Notes: generated by a model from the letters alone, not told the origin. Positions 9,387 to 24,054 are shown, numbered from the stretch's first letter. The stretch: DNA of 64,000 nt from Ruminococcus difficilis (GCF_016680995.1 NZ_JAEQMG010000061.1:35459-99458); one strand, 5' to 3'. Numbers and translations: made by a program.

Positions 9387-9413
9387 GGCACTCTCCGTAT
9401 CAATCTTTCGGAA

Positions 9414-12332
9414 TCATTCTGCTTTGATACATTCGGCGAGCATCGCGATCAGCTCGTCGGGGTTAAAGGGCTTTGCGACGTGGGCGTTCATCCCCGCGTC
9501 GAATGCCTCTTGTCTGTCATCTTCAAAGGTGTTCGCCGTAACGGCGATGATGGGGACGCGGGCGTTCTCACCCGCCGATGCGCGGATCCTGCGCGTCGCG
9601 TCATAGCCGTTCATCACGGGCATCTGGATATCCATCAGGATCGCGCTGTAATAGCCCGCATCGGTACGTTCAAGCATCTCGGCGGCGATTTGTCCGTTTT
9701 CGGCGACGTCTACGATAAAGCCCTCCTGCGTGAGGATCATGCAGGCGATCTCGCTGTTGATCGGGTTATCCTCCGCCAAAAGGATCCGCACGCCGCTGAA
9801 ATCGAAGTGCTTCGATTCTGCCTGAGCGGCGGGCGCATGGATCTCGTCCTCTTTCGCGAGCGGGAAGCTCAGCCGTACCGTAAAGGTCGAGCCCTTACCC
9901 TGCTCGGTTTGGACAAAGATCGTACCGTTCATCATCTCGACGAACCTCTTGGTGATCGCCATACCCAGACCCGTACCCTGGATCGCGTTGACGGTTTGAC
10001 TGCGTTCGCGCTCGAAGGAGTCAAAGATATGCTCGGCGAACTCCGGGCTCATGCCGATGCCCGTGTCGCTGACGCTGATCTCATAGGTCGTTTCTGTTCC
10101 GGAAGCCTCCAACTCTGTCAGCCTGACGCTGACGCTGCCGCCGGAGGGCGTATATTTATAGGCATTGGAGATCAGGTTGAGCAGGATGCGGTTGAGACGG
10201 TTTTTATCACAGACGACATAGGTGTGCTTGACGTTGCTGTGATCCACCGTGTAGGTCAGCGGCTTTGCCTGCATTTGTATATCAAAGATATGACAGGTCT
10301 CGTCGAGGATCTCGGTCAGATCGGCAGGCGCCGGATCCAACTCCATCTTGCCTGATTCGATGCGGCTCATATCGAGGATATCGTTGATCAGTGAGAGCAG
10401 TTGTTTACCCGAGGTATCGATCTTTTCCAGATAGGAGCGGGTCGATTCGGGCACGCCCTCCTCCTTCAGCGCCAGCGCCGTGTAGCCGGTGATTGCGTTC
10501 ATCGGCGTGCGGATATCGTGGCTCATGTTGGAGAGAAAGGCGCTCTTGGCGCGGCTGTTTTCTTCCGCGAGAAGCCGTTCGGCTTCAATGAGCTGCTCCC
10601 GCTTTTTGATGATGGAAAAGATGCTGAATATCAGGAGCAGTGATCCGAGCAGCAGACCGCCGAGTATCAGGATATTTTTTCTGACAGTCTGGGCAAATCC
10701 GTTGAAGCGTTCATCCAGAAATCGGTTCGTCTGTCTGACGCTGTCGTTGTGGGGTTCCAATCCCGCCTGCCCGGCAAGATCGGTGTGTACCTCCTGCACC
10801 TCCTGCGTGACTGCCTTTGCGTGATCGAGGGTAGTGCGGTTCACCCATGATACGGATACCAGCAGGATCAGACAGAACAGGATGATCCAGACCACGGTGC
10901 TCTTACCGATCAGTCGGGTTTTGTCGCGCCGCATCAGCACGCGGAACAGGATCATACCGATCAGGCTCCACAATATCAGGATCATATAGGATTCCGCCGC
11001 CAGCTCACTTTGTGACTGGATATGCGGCAGCAGATAGAATACCGCGAAAATCACCGCGATCACGGCGCCGATCACACCGAACAGGAGTGTGGAGATCTTT
11101 TTCTCTCGTTTGCCGACCACAGCGGCGCAAATCGAAACATAGGCGTAGACGACCGTCGCGCCGATGGTGGTGACGTCGACGATCCAGCCGATCGCCGTTC
11201 TGCCGAAGAACGGGATGATCATGGAGATAATTGCGACAGACCACAGCGCGCGTGAGGGGATGCCCTTTTTGTTGAGCTGTCCGACTTGTTTGGGAAGCAT
11301 TTCGTCGGCGGACATACGATAGATCAGGCGGCTCAGCGCGATCATATTGCCGATCAGACCGGTGAAGATGCCGCAGAAGGAGGCGACGCCCAAGATGATC
11401 AGACCCGCCGTTCCCATGGCGTTTTGCGCGGCGTAGAAGGTCGGCAGACCGCGGATGCCGTCTATGTCGGATAATACACTGATGTATTCGTTCCAGCTGT
11501 GAAAGCCGTCAGGGGTAGCCGCGGCAGCGCACAGCGTGAGCATGATATACGCGAGCGCGCCGGTGGCGAGCGCCGCGATCAGGATGAGCAGGACTTTTTT
11601 CTGTCGAAAACGAAATTCTTCGGCAGAATGGGAGATCGACTCAAAGCCGATGAATGCCCACGGAGCGAGGAGCACGATCGCCATGATCTGGGATACGGGC
11701 TCACCCTGTGACGAGAAAGCGGGCGTAATATCGCCGAGCCCTCCGCGTCGGACAGTGATCATGACAAAGCACACGGCGATCCCCGCAAAGAGCAGGATCG
11801 CGCAGAGCGTCTGTACAAATGCCGAAAGCCGTTTTCCCGCGACACAGACCAGACACGCGGCGGCGATGATCGCAACGGACAACAGCACTTCGCCCATGTA
11901 GACGGTGTAGCCCGCGATCTGATAAGAAAAGCCGAAGCAGAATACGTCGCCGAACAGGAATCGGACGATCAAAGCAAGCGCCGTACTGTTCGCCCAGATG
12001 ATCGCGGCGTAGGTCAACAGCAGCATCCACGCGCACAAAAAGCCGTGGTCGCTTCCGAGCACCTTGGCGGCAAAGGTATAGGAGCCGCCGGCGTCGGGAT
12101 ACCGCGCCATCAAAACGCGGTAGCTCAGCCCGATGATCAGCATGATCGCCGCGCCGATCAACAGTCCTGTCACGGAGCCCCACGGTCCCGCGATGGGCAG
12201 GAAGGTGGTGCCGGGCATGACAAAGGCGCCCCATCCGACAGCGCTGCCGAAGGCGAGTGCCCATACCGCGACAGGGGAGAGGTATTTGCTCAGCCCGCCG
12301 GTATTCTGTTGTGTGTCCTGAATACGAATCAT
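9414..12332 (-). CDS. Amino-acid permease fused to a hybrid histidine kinase
   Basis: A 972-residue fusion. Residues 15-440 look like a full APC-family amino acid transporter (about 12 helices, opening with SAVGWGAFVMPGTTF). Then come a helix, a roughly 70-residue extracytoplasmic loop, another helix and a coiled linker. The kinase follows: H-box MSHDIRTPMNAITG (His near 598), N-box LLNLISNAYKYTP, G-boxes DTGIGM and GTGLGMAI, and a C-terminal receiver with Asp in AILMDIQMPVMNG. The frame begins at 12374, but GATGGAG lies 6 bases before the ATG at 12332, which I prefer. Transporter-kinase fusions exist (CbrA is a known SLC5 example); here the transporter may act as transceptor. It is in operon with the PAS kinase and the REC-EAL gene. 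Confidence 0.88.
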   Translation of the reverse strand: MIRIQDTQQNTGGLSKYLSPVAVWALAFGSAVGWGAFVMPGTTFLPIAGPWGSVTGLLIGAAIMLIIGLSYRVLMARYPDAGGSYTFAAKVLGSDHGFLCAWMLLLTYAAIIWANSTALALIVRFLFGDVFCFGFSYQIAGYTVYMGEVLLSVAIIAAACLVCVAGKRLSAFVQTLCAILLFAGIAVCFVMITVRRGGLGDITPAFSSQGEPVSQIMAIVLLAPWAFIGFESISHSAEEFRFRQKKVLLILIAALATGALAYIMLTLCAAAATPDGFHSWNEYISVLSDIDGIRGLPTFYAAQNAMGTAGLIILGVASFCGIFTGLIGNMIALSRLIYRMSADEMLPKQVGQLNKKGIPSRALWSVAIISMIIPFFGRTAIGWIVDVTTIGATVVYAYVSICAAVVGKREKKISTLLFGVIGAVIAVIFAVFYLLPHIQSQSELAAESYMILILWSLIGMILFRVLMRRDKTRLIGKSTVVWIILFCLILLVSVSWVNRTTLDHAKAVTQEVQEVHTDLAGQAGLEPHNDSVRQTNRFLDERFNGFAQTVRKNILILGGLLLGSLLLIFSIFSIIKKREQLIEAERLLAEENSRAKSAFLSNMSHDIRTPMNAITGYTALALKEEGVPESTRSYLEKIDTSGKQLLSLINDILDMSRIESGKMELDPAPADLTEILDETCHIFDIQMQAKPLTYTVDHSNVKHTYVVCDKNRLNRILLNLISNAYKYTPSGGSVSVRLTELEASGTETTYEISVSDTGIGMSPEFAEHIFDSFERERSQTVNAIQGTGLGMAITKRFVEMMNGTIFVQTEQGKGSTFTVRLSFPLAKEDEIHAPAAQAESKHFDFSGVRILLAEDNPINSEIACMILTQEGFIVDVAENGQIAAEMLERTDAGYYSAILMDIQMPVMNGYDATRRIRASAGENARVPIIAVTANTFEDDRQEAFDAGMNAHVAKPFNPDELIAMLAECIKAE

Positions 12333-12388
12333 GGTATGCTCCATCAAATTATGGTTACGGATGGATCCCTCCATACCGGTTATTTCGA

Positions 12389-15217
12389 TTATAAATCAGC
12401 GTCGATGAGCTCCATCAGCGTATGGTGGAGCTGGTCGGGCTCGACGGGTTTTGACAGATGAGCGTTCATTCCCGCCTGCAAAGACCGCTGTACATCCTCA
12501 TCAAAAGCGTTTGCCGTCAGCGCGATGATCGGGACGCTTTTGGCGTCCTCGCGGGGCAGCGCACGGATCGCGGCGGCGGTCTCCAGACCGTCCATGACCG
12601 GCATGCGCACATCCATCAGCACCGCGTCATAGTAATGCGGCTCGCTGTCGCTGAACAGTCGGAGTGCGATCTGTCCGTTTTCGGCGTGGTCGGTCGCCAT
12701 GCCCTTGATGGACAGCAGTTCCTTGATGATCTCGGCGTTGATCGGCAGATCTTCGGCGAGAAGGATCCTTCTGCCTGCCAGCTCAACGCGGCTCTTCGCC
12801 GCTTTGACGGGCAGGTGCATGACGCGTTCGATCTCACGGCTGACTACCACGGGGAACTCCGACTTCGGGATAAAGCCGTCGACTCCCGCCGCGATCGCCT
12901 CATCCATGACGTCGACGCTGTCATAGGCGGTCAGCGCGATCACGCGCGTCTCGTTGCTGTATCGGCGGCGGATCTCGCGCGTGACGTCCGCGCCGCCGCG
13001 ATAGGGCATCCGCCAATCCACCAGCACAAGGTTATAGGGCTCCTGTTTCGCGTGATGGATCTCGATCGCCGAGATCGCCTCATCCGCCGAGGACACGGCG
13101 TCCGCCGAAACGCCGATGTCATCGAGAACGATACCGGCGTGCTCCAGCGCGATCGGGTCGTCATCCACGACCAGCGCCTTGATCGCCGAGTAATCAAACG
13201 CCTTGGTATTGCGTTTGCCGTTTTCACAGTTTTTGAGCGTAACGGTCACCGTGAAGGTCGAGCCTTCACCCTTCTTCGACGTAACGTCGATGGTGCCGTT
13301 CATCATTTCTACGATGCTTTTGGTGATCGCCATTCCCAGTCCCGTGCTGCCGTATTTGTTCCTGCGGCTGGCGTCCTCCTGCGTAAAGGGATCAAAGAGC
13401 TTCGGCAGATAATCCCTGTCCATTCCGATACCGGTATCGCGAACGGTAAAACGGAGCGTTGTCTGGCGGTCAAAACAGGCGATCTGATCGACCGTAAAGG
13501 TCACATTTCCCGGCGCGTCGGTGAATTTGATCGCGTTGCTCAGGATATTGATGATGACCTGTTTGAGCTTGGTGTCGTCGCCGAAGTACCAGTCGTCGAC
13601 CGCGCCGTTGATATGACATTCAAAGTTCAAGCCCTTGTCGTCGCACTGGGATTGGACGATGGTGTTGATCTGTTCCAGCATTTCCGCCAGATTGAATTCT
13701 TCTTTATGGAGCGTCAATCTGCCCGATTCGATCCTGCTCATATCGAGGATATCGTTGATCAGGTTGAGCAGATGACCCGCGCTTTCACCGATCTTGAGGA
13801 GATAATCCTTTGTCTTTTCGCTGAGGGTCGGATCCTTCAGCGCAATGCTGTTGAGTCCGATGATCGCGTTCATCGGGGTGCGGATCTCATGACTCATGCT
13901 GGACAAAAAGGCGGTTTTGGCGACATTGGCGTGCTCTGCTTCCTTCAGCGCGAGCGCCAAAATGTCGTTCTGCTCGCGCTCGTGACGGAGAACGTCGGTC
14001 ACGTCGGACTTGAGCAGCAGGAAAAAGCGCGTTTCTCTGTCGATGACATAGTAGGTGAACCGTTTGTAATAGGTCGCGCCGTCGATCTCACAGGTTACGT
14101 TGATGGTGTAAGACTCGTTGTCCTCCAGGTTTTCCGCGATGGTGTCGATCGAAAGCGCCTCTTCCAGCGCCGCGATATCGTGCATGCTCTCAGACGCCGC
14201 GGGCAACACCTGATCGTGGATATAGTCGGCATATAAGCCGCTGTGGTGCTTGGGAAAGATACTGCCTTTCCCTATCTTGGAAGCGTCGCCGATCACGACG
14301 CTGTAGTTGTTGTCGACGATGTAGGTGACCATATCGTACTGCTGCGCGAGAACCTTCTCGTTGAGTACCTCGGAGACCTTCTCGTTGTTGTATTCGCTCT
14401 CGGTGCCGAAGAGGATCAGATCGCCGCTCGTGGGCGCATGGGCGACCGAACGCGTAAAGTGGACAAAGCACTGCCGTCCCGATTGCCGACGGCAATAGGC
14501 GACAAAGGTCGCGGGCGGAGCGCCCTTATAAAAGCGATCCATCAGCTGTTCGATGCGGAAGCATTCTTCATATTTCTCTCTGTCGCCGTCGACGAGCAGA
14601 CTCTCCTGACGAACCCGCTCCGCTTCCTCAAAATTCACGCCTGCCCGATCTGTTTGGTAGAGGTCGACGCCGTGTGCTTCTTCGATCAGTCCCGTGGTCA
14701 GGTTACTGCGAAAAACGGTCAGGCTGGTGTCGGCGGCAGAGTGGAGCTGTTCGAGCATCGAGTTATAGACGCCCGCGCGGCGGTAGCTTTCTTCCTTGGC
14801 GAGATACTGCTCGGTGATATCGCTGATGAACACATAGAACACGTCGCCGTAGCCCGGGAACTGGGCGAAATGGCCGTAGTCGTCGACCCATCGGATACTG
14901 CCGTCCTTGCGGATGATGCGGTACTCCACGTGATCGCGGTTTGCCGCCTTTTGATCGTGGATCTGCTCCTCAATCGACTGATCGATTGATTCATAGTCGT
15001 CGGGATGCACCATGCCCTTGAAGGTGTATCCGGTCAGCTCGCGAAACTCTTCATCCGTGTCGCAGCCGTACATGATCCGCACGGCGCTGTTGACATACAA
15101 AAGCTCCATCTCCGCGTCGGCGCGATAGATGAAAAATCCGCCGGGGATCTGTTCTCCGATCCACTCGATCGCAGAGGTCATATATCCGCTTTGAAACAGT
15201 TCGTTCGGTGTCGACAT
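12389..15217 (-). CDS. PAS-domain hybrid histidine kinase with two receiver domains
   Basis: A 942-residue protein with no clear membrane helix, so probably cytoplasmic. A PAS fold with PAC tail covers roughly residues 15-135 (YRIIRKDGSIRWVDDYG). A second, weaker sensor region runs to about 420. Then come the H-box MSHEIRTPMNAIIG (His near 445), the HATPase domain (NILSNAIKFT, DTGIGMD, GSTGLGMAI), a first receiver with NLVLVDWRMP and a second with AVLMDVRMPVMDG. It heads the minus-strand signalling operon. The ATG at 15217 follows GGAGAG, and the 9 upstream codons are unlikely to be translated. Two receivers in series suit a relay through the Hpt protein encoded downstream. Confidence 0.9.
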   Translation of the reverse strand: MSTPNELFQSGYMTSAIEWIGEQIPGGFFIYRADAEMELLYVNSAVRIMYGCDTDEEFRELTGYTFKGMVHPDDYESIDQSIEEQIHDQKAANRDHVEYRIIRKDGSIRWVDDYGHFAQFPGYGDVFYVFISDITEQYLAKEESYRRAGVYNSMLEQLHSAADTSLTVFRSNLTTGLIEEAHGVDLYQTDRAGVNFEEAERVRQESLLVDGDREKYEECFRIEQLMDRFYKGAPPATFVAYCRRQSGRQCFVHFTRSVAHAPTSGDLILFGTESEYNNEKVSEVLNEKVLAQQYDMVTYIVDNNYSVVIGDASKIGKGSIFPKHHSGLYADYIHDQVLPAASESMHDIAALEEALSIDTIAENLEDNESYTINVTCEIDGATYYKRFTYYVIDRETRFFLLLKSDVTDVLRHEREQNDILALALKEAEHANVAKTAFLSSMSHEIRTPMNAIIGLNSIALKDPTLSEKTKDYLLKIGESAGHLLNLINDILDMSRIESGRLTLHKEEFNLAEMLEQINTIVQSQCDDKGLNFECHINGAVDDWYFGDDTKLKQVIINILSNAIKFTDAPGNVTFTVDQIACFDRQTTLRFTVRDTGIGMDRDYLPKLFDPFTQEDASRRNKYGSTGLGMAITKSIVEMMNGTIDVTSKKGEGSTFTVTVTLKNCENGKRNTKAFDYSAIKALVVDDDPIALEHAGIVLDDIGVSADAVSSADEAISAIEIHHAKQEPYNLVLVDWRMPYRGGADVTREIRRRYSNETRVIALTAYDSVDVMDEAIAAGVDGFIPKSEFPVVVSREIERVMHLPVKAAKSRVELAGRRILLAEDLPINAEIIKELLSIKGMATDHAENGQIALRLFSDSEPHYYDAVLMDVRMPVMDGLETAAAIRALPREDAKSVPIIALTANAFDEDVQRSLQAGMNAHLSKPVEPDQLHHTLMELIDADL

Positions 15218-15537
15218 AGGCTCTCTCCGTTCCGTAGGCAACACCGCAAGAAAACTTGCGTGTTTGCCTTAACATCTTAACCAATTTATTATAAACTATC
15301 ACCGCAAAAAATACAACAATTATACGAAAAAAAGGCGGCTTTTTCCGACTGATTGCGGGGTACGGGTCGCTCAGAAGCGCCGCGGTGGAAAAAACACCGT
15401 TTTGCCTTGTGTAGATTTCATAAAATCTGCCATATAATTATATGACTAATTCCGATTTTAAGGCTGCCATATTGAAAAAATAGCCGAAAAAGACTATGAT
15501 TAATTTGAATTCCCGGCGATTTTTTTAAGGAAAGGTA
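15218..15537. other. Divergent intergenic region with promoter elements
   Basis: This 320-base spacer separates two divergent c-di-GMP signalling genes. It contains the minus-strand promoter listed separately, a small hairpin CGCAAG/CTTGCG at 15245-15260, and an inverted repeat AGATTT-CATA-AAATCT at 15413-15428. The repeat lies just before a TATAAT (15433-15438) that could serve the plus-strand gene, and might be an operator. No gene is seen. Confidence 0.5.
15288..15316 (-). promoter_or_regulatory. Candidate sigma-A promoter of the signalling operon
   Basis: On the minus strand, TTGTAT (15311-15316), a 17-base spacer and TATAAT (15288-15293), about 70 bases upstream of the hybrid kinase start. 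Confidence 0.6.
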
Positions 15538-18114
15538 ATGGTCATGGACACTGGTTTTTTCGATCTGCTGAAGCATGTCAGACAGCCCGAAACAATCGTG
15601 CGATTTCTCGACAATTCATCCTATGATGAGCTGCTCGAGATCGATGTGAAGCAACAGACTTTCAAGAGTGTTTTTCACGTTTCAAAAAAATATGCCATGC
15701 CGCTGACGAAGGGCAGTTACAGAGAGGTTTTCATCGGTATGTCCGAGGAACTGATCCACCCTGAGGAGCGCGAAAGATTTGTCGAGCTGATGAATCCGGA
15801 AACGATCCTCTACCGTCTGTCCGGTTCCGAGATCCCCGGATTGTGCTGCGAAGAATACCGTTTTCGACTGATCGTCGGAAACTGGCATTGGGTGGAAATG
15901 GTGCTGATCGCGGGAGAGGAGTACGGATTGGAGCCCGACGTCATCCGTATGTATATCTTTGACTGCCAAAGCCGAAAGATCCGCGAGCTGGGTCTGACCG
16001 ACACAGCGGTATATGCCGACAACAACCGCAACGAGATGACCGGACTGCTGAAGAAGCGCGCCTTTGTCAAGGATGTACAGCAGCGTATCAAGAACACCGA
16101 TACAGAATGGTGTCTGGTCAGTATCGATATCGATAATTTCAAGCTCTTCAACGAGTGGTACGGCCACAGTGAGGGCGATCTGTTGATGATACAGATCGGC
16201 GCGACGCTGCTCGAAGCCGGTGAACGTACCGGCGGTACGGCAGGTTATTTCGGACAGGATGATTTCTGTCTGCTGATCCCCTACGACATGGAGCTGATCG
16301 GTCATATCTATGAGGATATCTCTGCTTTGATCGGCTCGCGCGGCAACAGCTCGAGCTTTTTGCCCGCGTTCGGCATTTGTATTGTCAAGAGAGAGTACGA
16401 GCTGATGGATATGCTCGACCGTGCGCTGTTGGCGGCACAGGTTGCGAAGGAAGGCTACCACAGCCGTATCCGTGTATTTGAAAAAGGGATGTATTCGCGC
16501 ACCAACGCGGAGTATCGCGTGCTGACGGATTTTTCACGGGCGCTCAAACAGCATGAGATCGTCTTTTATCTGCAGCCGCAGTGCCGCGCGTCATCGGGAA
16601 AGATCGTCGGCGCCGAAGCGCTGGCGCGATGGATCAAGCCCGACGGTACGGTCATCCCGCCCGACACGTTTATCCCCGTACTCGAAAAGCGCGGACTCAT
16701 CTCCGATCTGGATCTGTATATCTGGGATGACGTTTGCCGCTGGCAGCATGAATGGATCAAGAGCGGTCACACGCCGCTTCCCGTTTCGGTGAATGTGTCG
16801 GTTTCCGATATCCTGCACACCGACCTTCCCGCTATCTTTGAAAACCTGATCAAAAAATATGAATTGGAGCGCAACCTGCTCAAGATCGAGATCACCGAAT
16901 CCTCCTATATCACCAACACGGCGCTCGTTATGGAGACCGTCCGTTCGTTAAGGGAAAAGGGCTTTACGGTATTGATGGACGATTTCGGCAGCGGCAGCTC
17001 CACGCTGAACATGCTCAAAAACCTGAATATCGACGTCATCAAGCTCGACGCGCAGTTTTTGAACATGAATGAAAGCAACGAAGAAAAGAGCATACAGATC
17101 CTGGAGTCTGTTACCAATATGACCAAGACGATCGGCGTGCCGATCATTGTCGAGGGCGTTGAGACCAAGGAGCAAAAGGACTTTTTGATCGATATGGGAT
17201 GCCGCTATATCCAAGGGTATTATTTCTACCGCCCGCTGCCGATCACGGATTTTGAGATCCTGATCGACGATCCCGACAAGATCGATACCTCGGGCATCTC
17301 GTTCAAGGCGAACCAGCAGTTCCGCCTGCGCGAGCTGCTTGATAACAACATCTACAGCGATACCATGCTCAACAATATCCTCGGTCCGTGCGCGCTGTAC
17401 TCGTGGCACGGCGACGACGTGGATATCGTGCGATATAATGAACAGTTCTATGAGGCGGTCGACGTACCCGATTTTTCGGAACGGCTGGTCTGCATCCAGC
17501 GCTTTCTGCCTAAGGCGGATATTCCGCGCATGACCGAGCTGCTGCGGCTGGCGCAGCGCGACCGACTGAACGGCTCCAAGGGTCTTTTGCATTTCTACAA
17601 GACCGACGGAACGCTGTCTACCTTCCATATGCACTTCTACTATCTGCACAGCGAGGGTGAGGAGAAGATCTTCTACGGCTCCGTGCGCAATATCACTAAG
17701 CTGAGCAACCTTGAAAAGCAAATGTCCCTGCTCTCTCATATATCGACAGATACGGTACTCTTTTTGTCCCGTACCTCCGGCGGCGATATTCGCTTTACCG
17801 TTCTGTTCAACGGGCTGGAGAACATTATCGGCATCAGCGCGCATGAGTTGGAAACCGAGTTGAACGGTGAGAACTTTATCGACAGGATCGGTTCCGAAAA
17901 CGACCTGTCCGTTTATAAAGAGGTTTTGGAACACATCCAAAAAACCGAACCGTTCTCGACGAAGGTGTGTATCAGAAACGCGAACGGTGATCACGTGACG
18001 CTGAACGCGGTCGGTAACTACATCCCCGACGAGACCAACACGATGGATTACATCATCATCCTGAGCAAACCGACGGAGGAAGAGAAACAGCCGGTCGGTT
18101 CGTCGGAAGCTTAA
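15538..18114 (+). CDS. PAS-GGDEF(degenerate)-EAL-PAS protein, probable c-di-GMP phosphodiesterase
   Basis: An 858-residue cytoplasmic protein. Residues 30-165 look PAS-like. The GGDEF-type domain (about 175-310) reads GYFGQDDF at residues 236-243, a degenerate active site. The EAL domain (about 330-570) is intact, with GAEALARW near 358, EITESSYI, MDDFGSGSSTLNML and IVEGVET. A C-terminal region with two PAS-like folds (about 610-850) is unusual after an EAL domain. AAGGAAAGG lies in front of two in-frame ATGs (15538 and 15544); either may be used. It is transcribed away from the kinase operon and towards the glycan operon's 3' end. Likely role: lowering c-di-GMP in response to a cytoplasmic signal. 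Confidence 0.88.
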   Translation: MVMDTGFFDLLKHVRQPETIVRFLDNSSYDELLEIDVKQQTFKSVFHVSKKYAMPLTKGSYREVFIGMSEELIHPEERERFVELMNPETILYRLSGSEIPGLCCEEYRFRLIVGNWHWVEMVLIAGEEYGLEPDVIRMYIFDCQSRKIRELGLTDTAVYADNNRNEMTGLLKKRAFVKDVQQRIKNTDTEWCLVSIDIDNFKLFNEWYGHSEGDLLMIQIGATLLEAGERTGGTAGYFGQDDFCLLIPYDMELIGHIYEDISALIGSRGNSSSFLPAFGICIVKREYELMDMLDRALLAAQVAKEGYHSRIRVFEKGMYSRTNAEYRVLTDFSRALKQHEIVFYLQPQCRASSGKIVGAEALARWIKPDGTVIPPDTFIPVLEKRGLISDLDLYIWDDVCRWQHEWIKSGHTPLPVSVNVSVSDILHTDLPAIFENLIKKYELERNLLKIEITESSYITNTALVMETVRSLREKGFTVLMDDFGSGSSTLNMLKNLNIDVIKLDAQFLNMNESNEEKSIQILESVTNMTKTIGVPIIVEGVETKEQKDFLIDMGCRYIQGYYFYRPLPITDFEILIDDPDKIDTSGISFKANQQFRLRELLDNNIYSDTMLNNILGPCALYSWHGDDVDIVRYNEQFYEAVDVPDFSERLVCIQRFLPKADIPRMTELLRLAQRDRLNGSKGLLHFYKTDGTLSTFHMHFYYLHSEGEEKIFYGSVRNITKLSNLEKQMSLLSHISTDTVLFLSRTSGGDIRFTVLFNGLENIIGISAHELETELNGENFIDRIGSENDLSVYKEVLEHIQKTEPFSTKVCIRNANGDHVTLNAVGNYIPDETNTMDYIIILSKPTEEEKQPVGSSEA

Positions 18115-18135
18115 TTAACCATATGATACAGTTAA

Positions 18136-18163
18136 CCCCCTGCCTGAGCGATCAAGCAGGGGG
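18136..18163 (+). terminator. Hairpin between convergent genes
   Basis: CCCCCTGC pairs with GCAGGGGG around a 12-base loop, 22 bases after the plus-strand stop and 29 bases beyond the minus-strand operon's end. There is no good T run on either side, so termination strength is uncertain. Confidence 0.55.
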
Positions 18164-18191
18164 TCGTGTTATGTGTGGCGCAGTGTTTTGT

Positions 18192-22551
<4,360 letters not shown>

Positions 22552-22555
<4 letters not shown>

Positions 22556-23964
22556 TGTTCAAACTCCTTACGCTTGATCTTGCCCCATGTTTTACGGAGC
22601 TTACGGTATTTGAGGATACCTTCCACACGGAAGATGGTGATGATCTGTCGGTAGCCGAAGTTCTCGAGGATCGCGTAGACGGAGATCGCGATGCTCTGCT
22701 TGGCGGTCATCGCGGCGCGGTGGGTGTACTGCTCCAGCACGAGGCTGCCCTCGGAGAGGATAACGCCCAGGGATACCGACAACAGGAAATAGATGACGAA
22801 GAAGAACATATTTAATTCACCCATGATCAGCGTGAACGGTATCAGGAAGTAGCCGATCGTCTCGACCAGCGCGCCGAATAACTCGAAGATCCAGTTGTAG
22901 GGCATCGATACCAGTCCGACAAAGCCGTAGCGCGGGTTGAAGGTCATGCTCGCGTGCGAGATCAGCGTATCCATCAGACCGATCTGCCAGCGGCGGCGCT
23001 GGCTGCGGATGTCGTTGAGCGACATCGGACCCTGTGTCCAGCAAACCGAGAATTCGTTGAATTTGACCTTGTATTTTCTGCAATGCTTGCGCATATAGTG
23101 GTGGATACGGACGACGATCTCCATATCCTCGCCGATGGTGTTCTTCTTGTAGCCGCCCACCTCGATAACGGTCTGCTTTCTGAACAATCCGAAAGCGCCC
23201 GATACGATGAGCAGAGAGTTGGACGCCGCCCAAAAGACACGACCCATCAAAAAGGAACGATAGTACTCGACGATCTGGAAACGCTCGATGAGCTTTTTAG
23301 GCATCGTAAAGCCCTTGAGCTCGCCGTCGACGATCTTGGAGCCGTTCGCGATACGCACGATACCGCCCGCGACCACGGTGCGGGAATCCTTGATGAACTC
23401 CATCGACAGGCGCAGCAGCGCGTCCTTCTCGATACGGGAGTCGGCGTCCAGACAGGTGAACAGCGGATACTTTGAGATATTGATGCCGGCGTTCAGCGCG
23501 TCGGATTTACCGCCGTTTGCCTTTTGTACATACAGAAGGTTGGGATAGGTCTTGCTGTAATAGACCGCCTCGATCTTCTGGGTCGGGATCTGGTAGCGGA
23601 TCGAGGTCTCGATCTTGTGCATATGAAAGGCTTCGATGACCTTATCGCCCGTTTTGTCCGTTGAGCCGTCGTTCACGACGATGATCTCAAAATGCGGATA
23701 GTTGAGCTTCATCAGCGAGCGGACGTTCTGCACGATATGCTCCTGCTCGTTGAACGCGGGGATGATCAGCGAGATGGGCAGGAGGTTTTCGCTGTCCTCA
23801 TAGCTGAGATAATCATCGGAAAAGGTCTTGTTATAGTTGCGGTTTACGCGGAAAAAAGACACAAACAGCTGGACGATGTATATTAAGTTGAGCAACAGCG
23901 TAAATGCCATGCAGAAGTAATTGAAAAAAACGATAAAGTGGCGTATCGCATTCAAAAATCCCAC
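22552..23964 (-). CDS. Processive family 2 glycosyltransferase (polysaccharide synthase)
   Basis: A 470-residue membrane enzyme that should polymerise and probably export a beta-linked glycan. An N-terminal helix pair, a cytoplasmic GT-A domain (about 60-330) and about four C-terminal helices are visible. Motifs are intact: VVNDGSTDKTGD, the DxD in TCLDADSRIEKD, GED in NTIGEDMEIV and QxxRW as RSQRRRWQIG. It resembles cellulose or poly-GlcNAc synthases but is much shorter than BcsA and has no PilZ domain. Translation starts at GTG with TAGGAGG in front; a 28-base hairpin lies in the 90-base leader. It follows the HEAT-repeat gene. Sugar specificity cannot be read from sequence. Confidence 0.88.
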
Positions 23965-24000
23965 AGTCTGTTCCTCCTAATCAGATACTTTGCGTTAACG

Positions 24001-24028
24001 GATCGTCAATAGGCGTGCCTAAACGATC
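24001..24028 (-). promoter_or_regulatory. Intercistronic hairpin before the GT2 gene
   Basis: GATCGT and TAGGC pair with GCCTA and ACGATC in one stem with a small bulge. There is no T run after it on the minus strand, so it looks like a processing or stability element rather than a terminator. Confidence 0.55.
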
Positions 24029-24054
24029 ATAAAAAGCTTGCGATAGATAAAAGA

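Noticed and set aside
7680..18114. Diguanylate cyclase activity for the two GGDEF-EAL proteins
   Set aside because: Their signature sites read SESDTF and GQDDF, lacking the catalytic pattern, while EAL motifs are intact.
23965..24054. Possible GEMM aptamer before the GT2 gene, because of AACGCAAAG
   Set aside because: The surrounding conserved GG, tetraloop hairpin and receptor are missing; only a simple hairpin is present.
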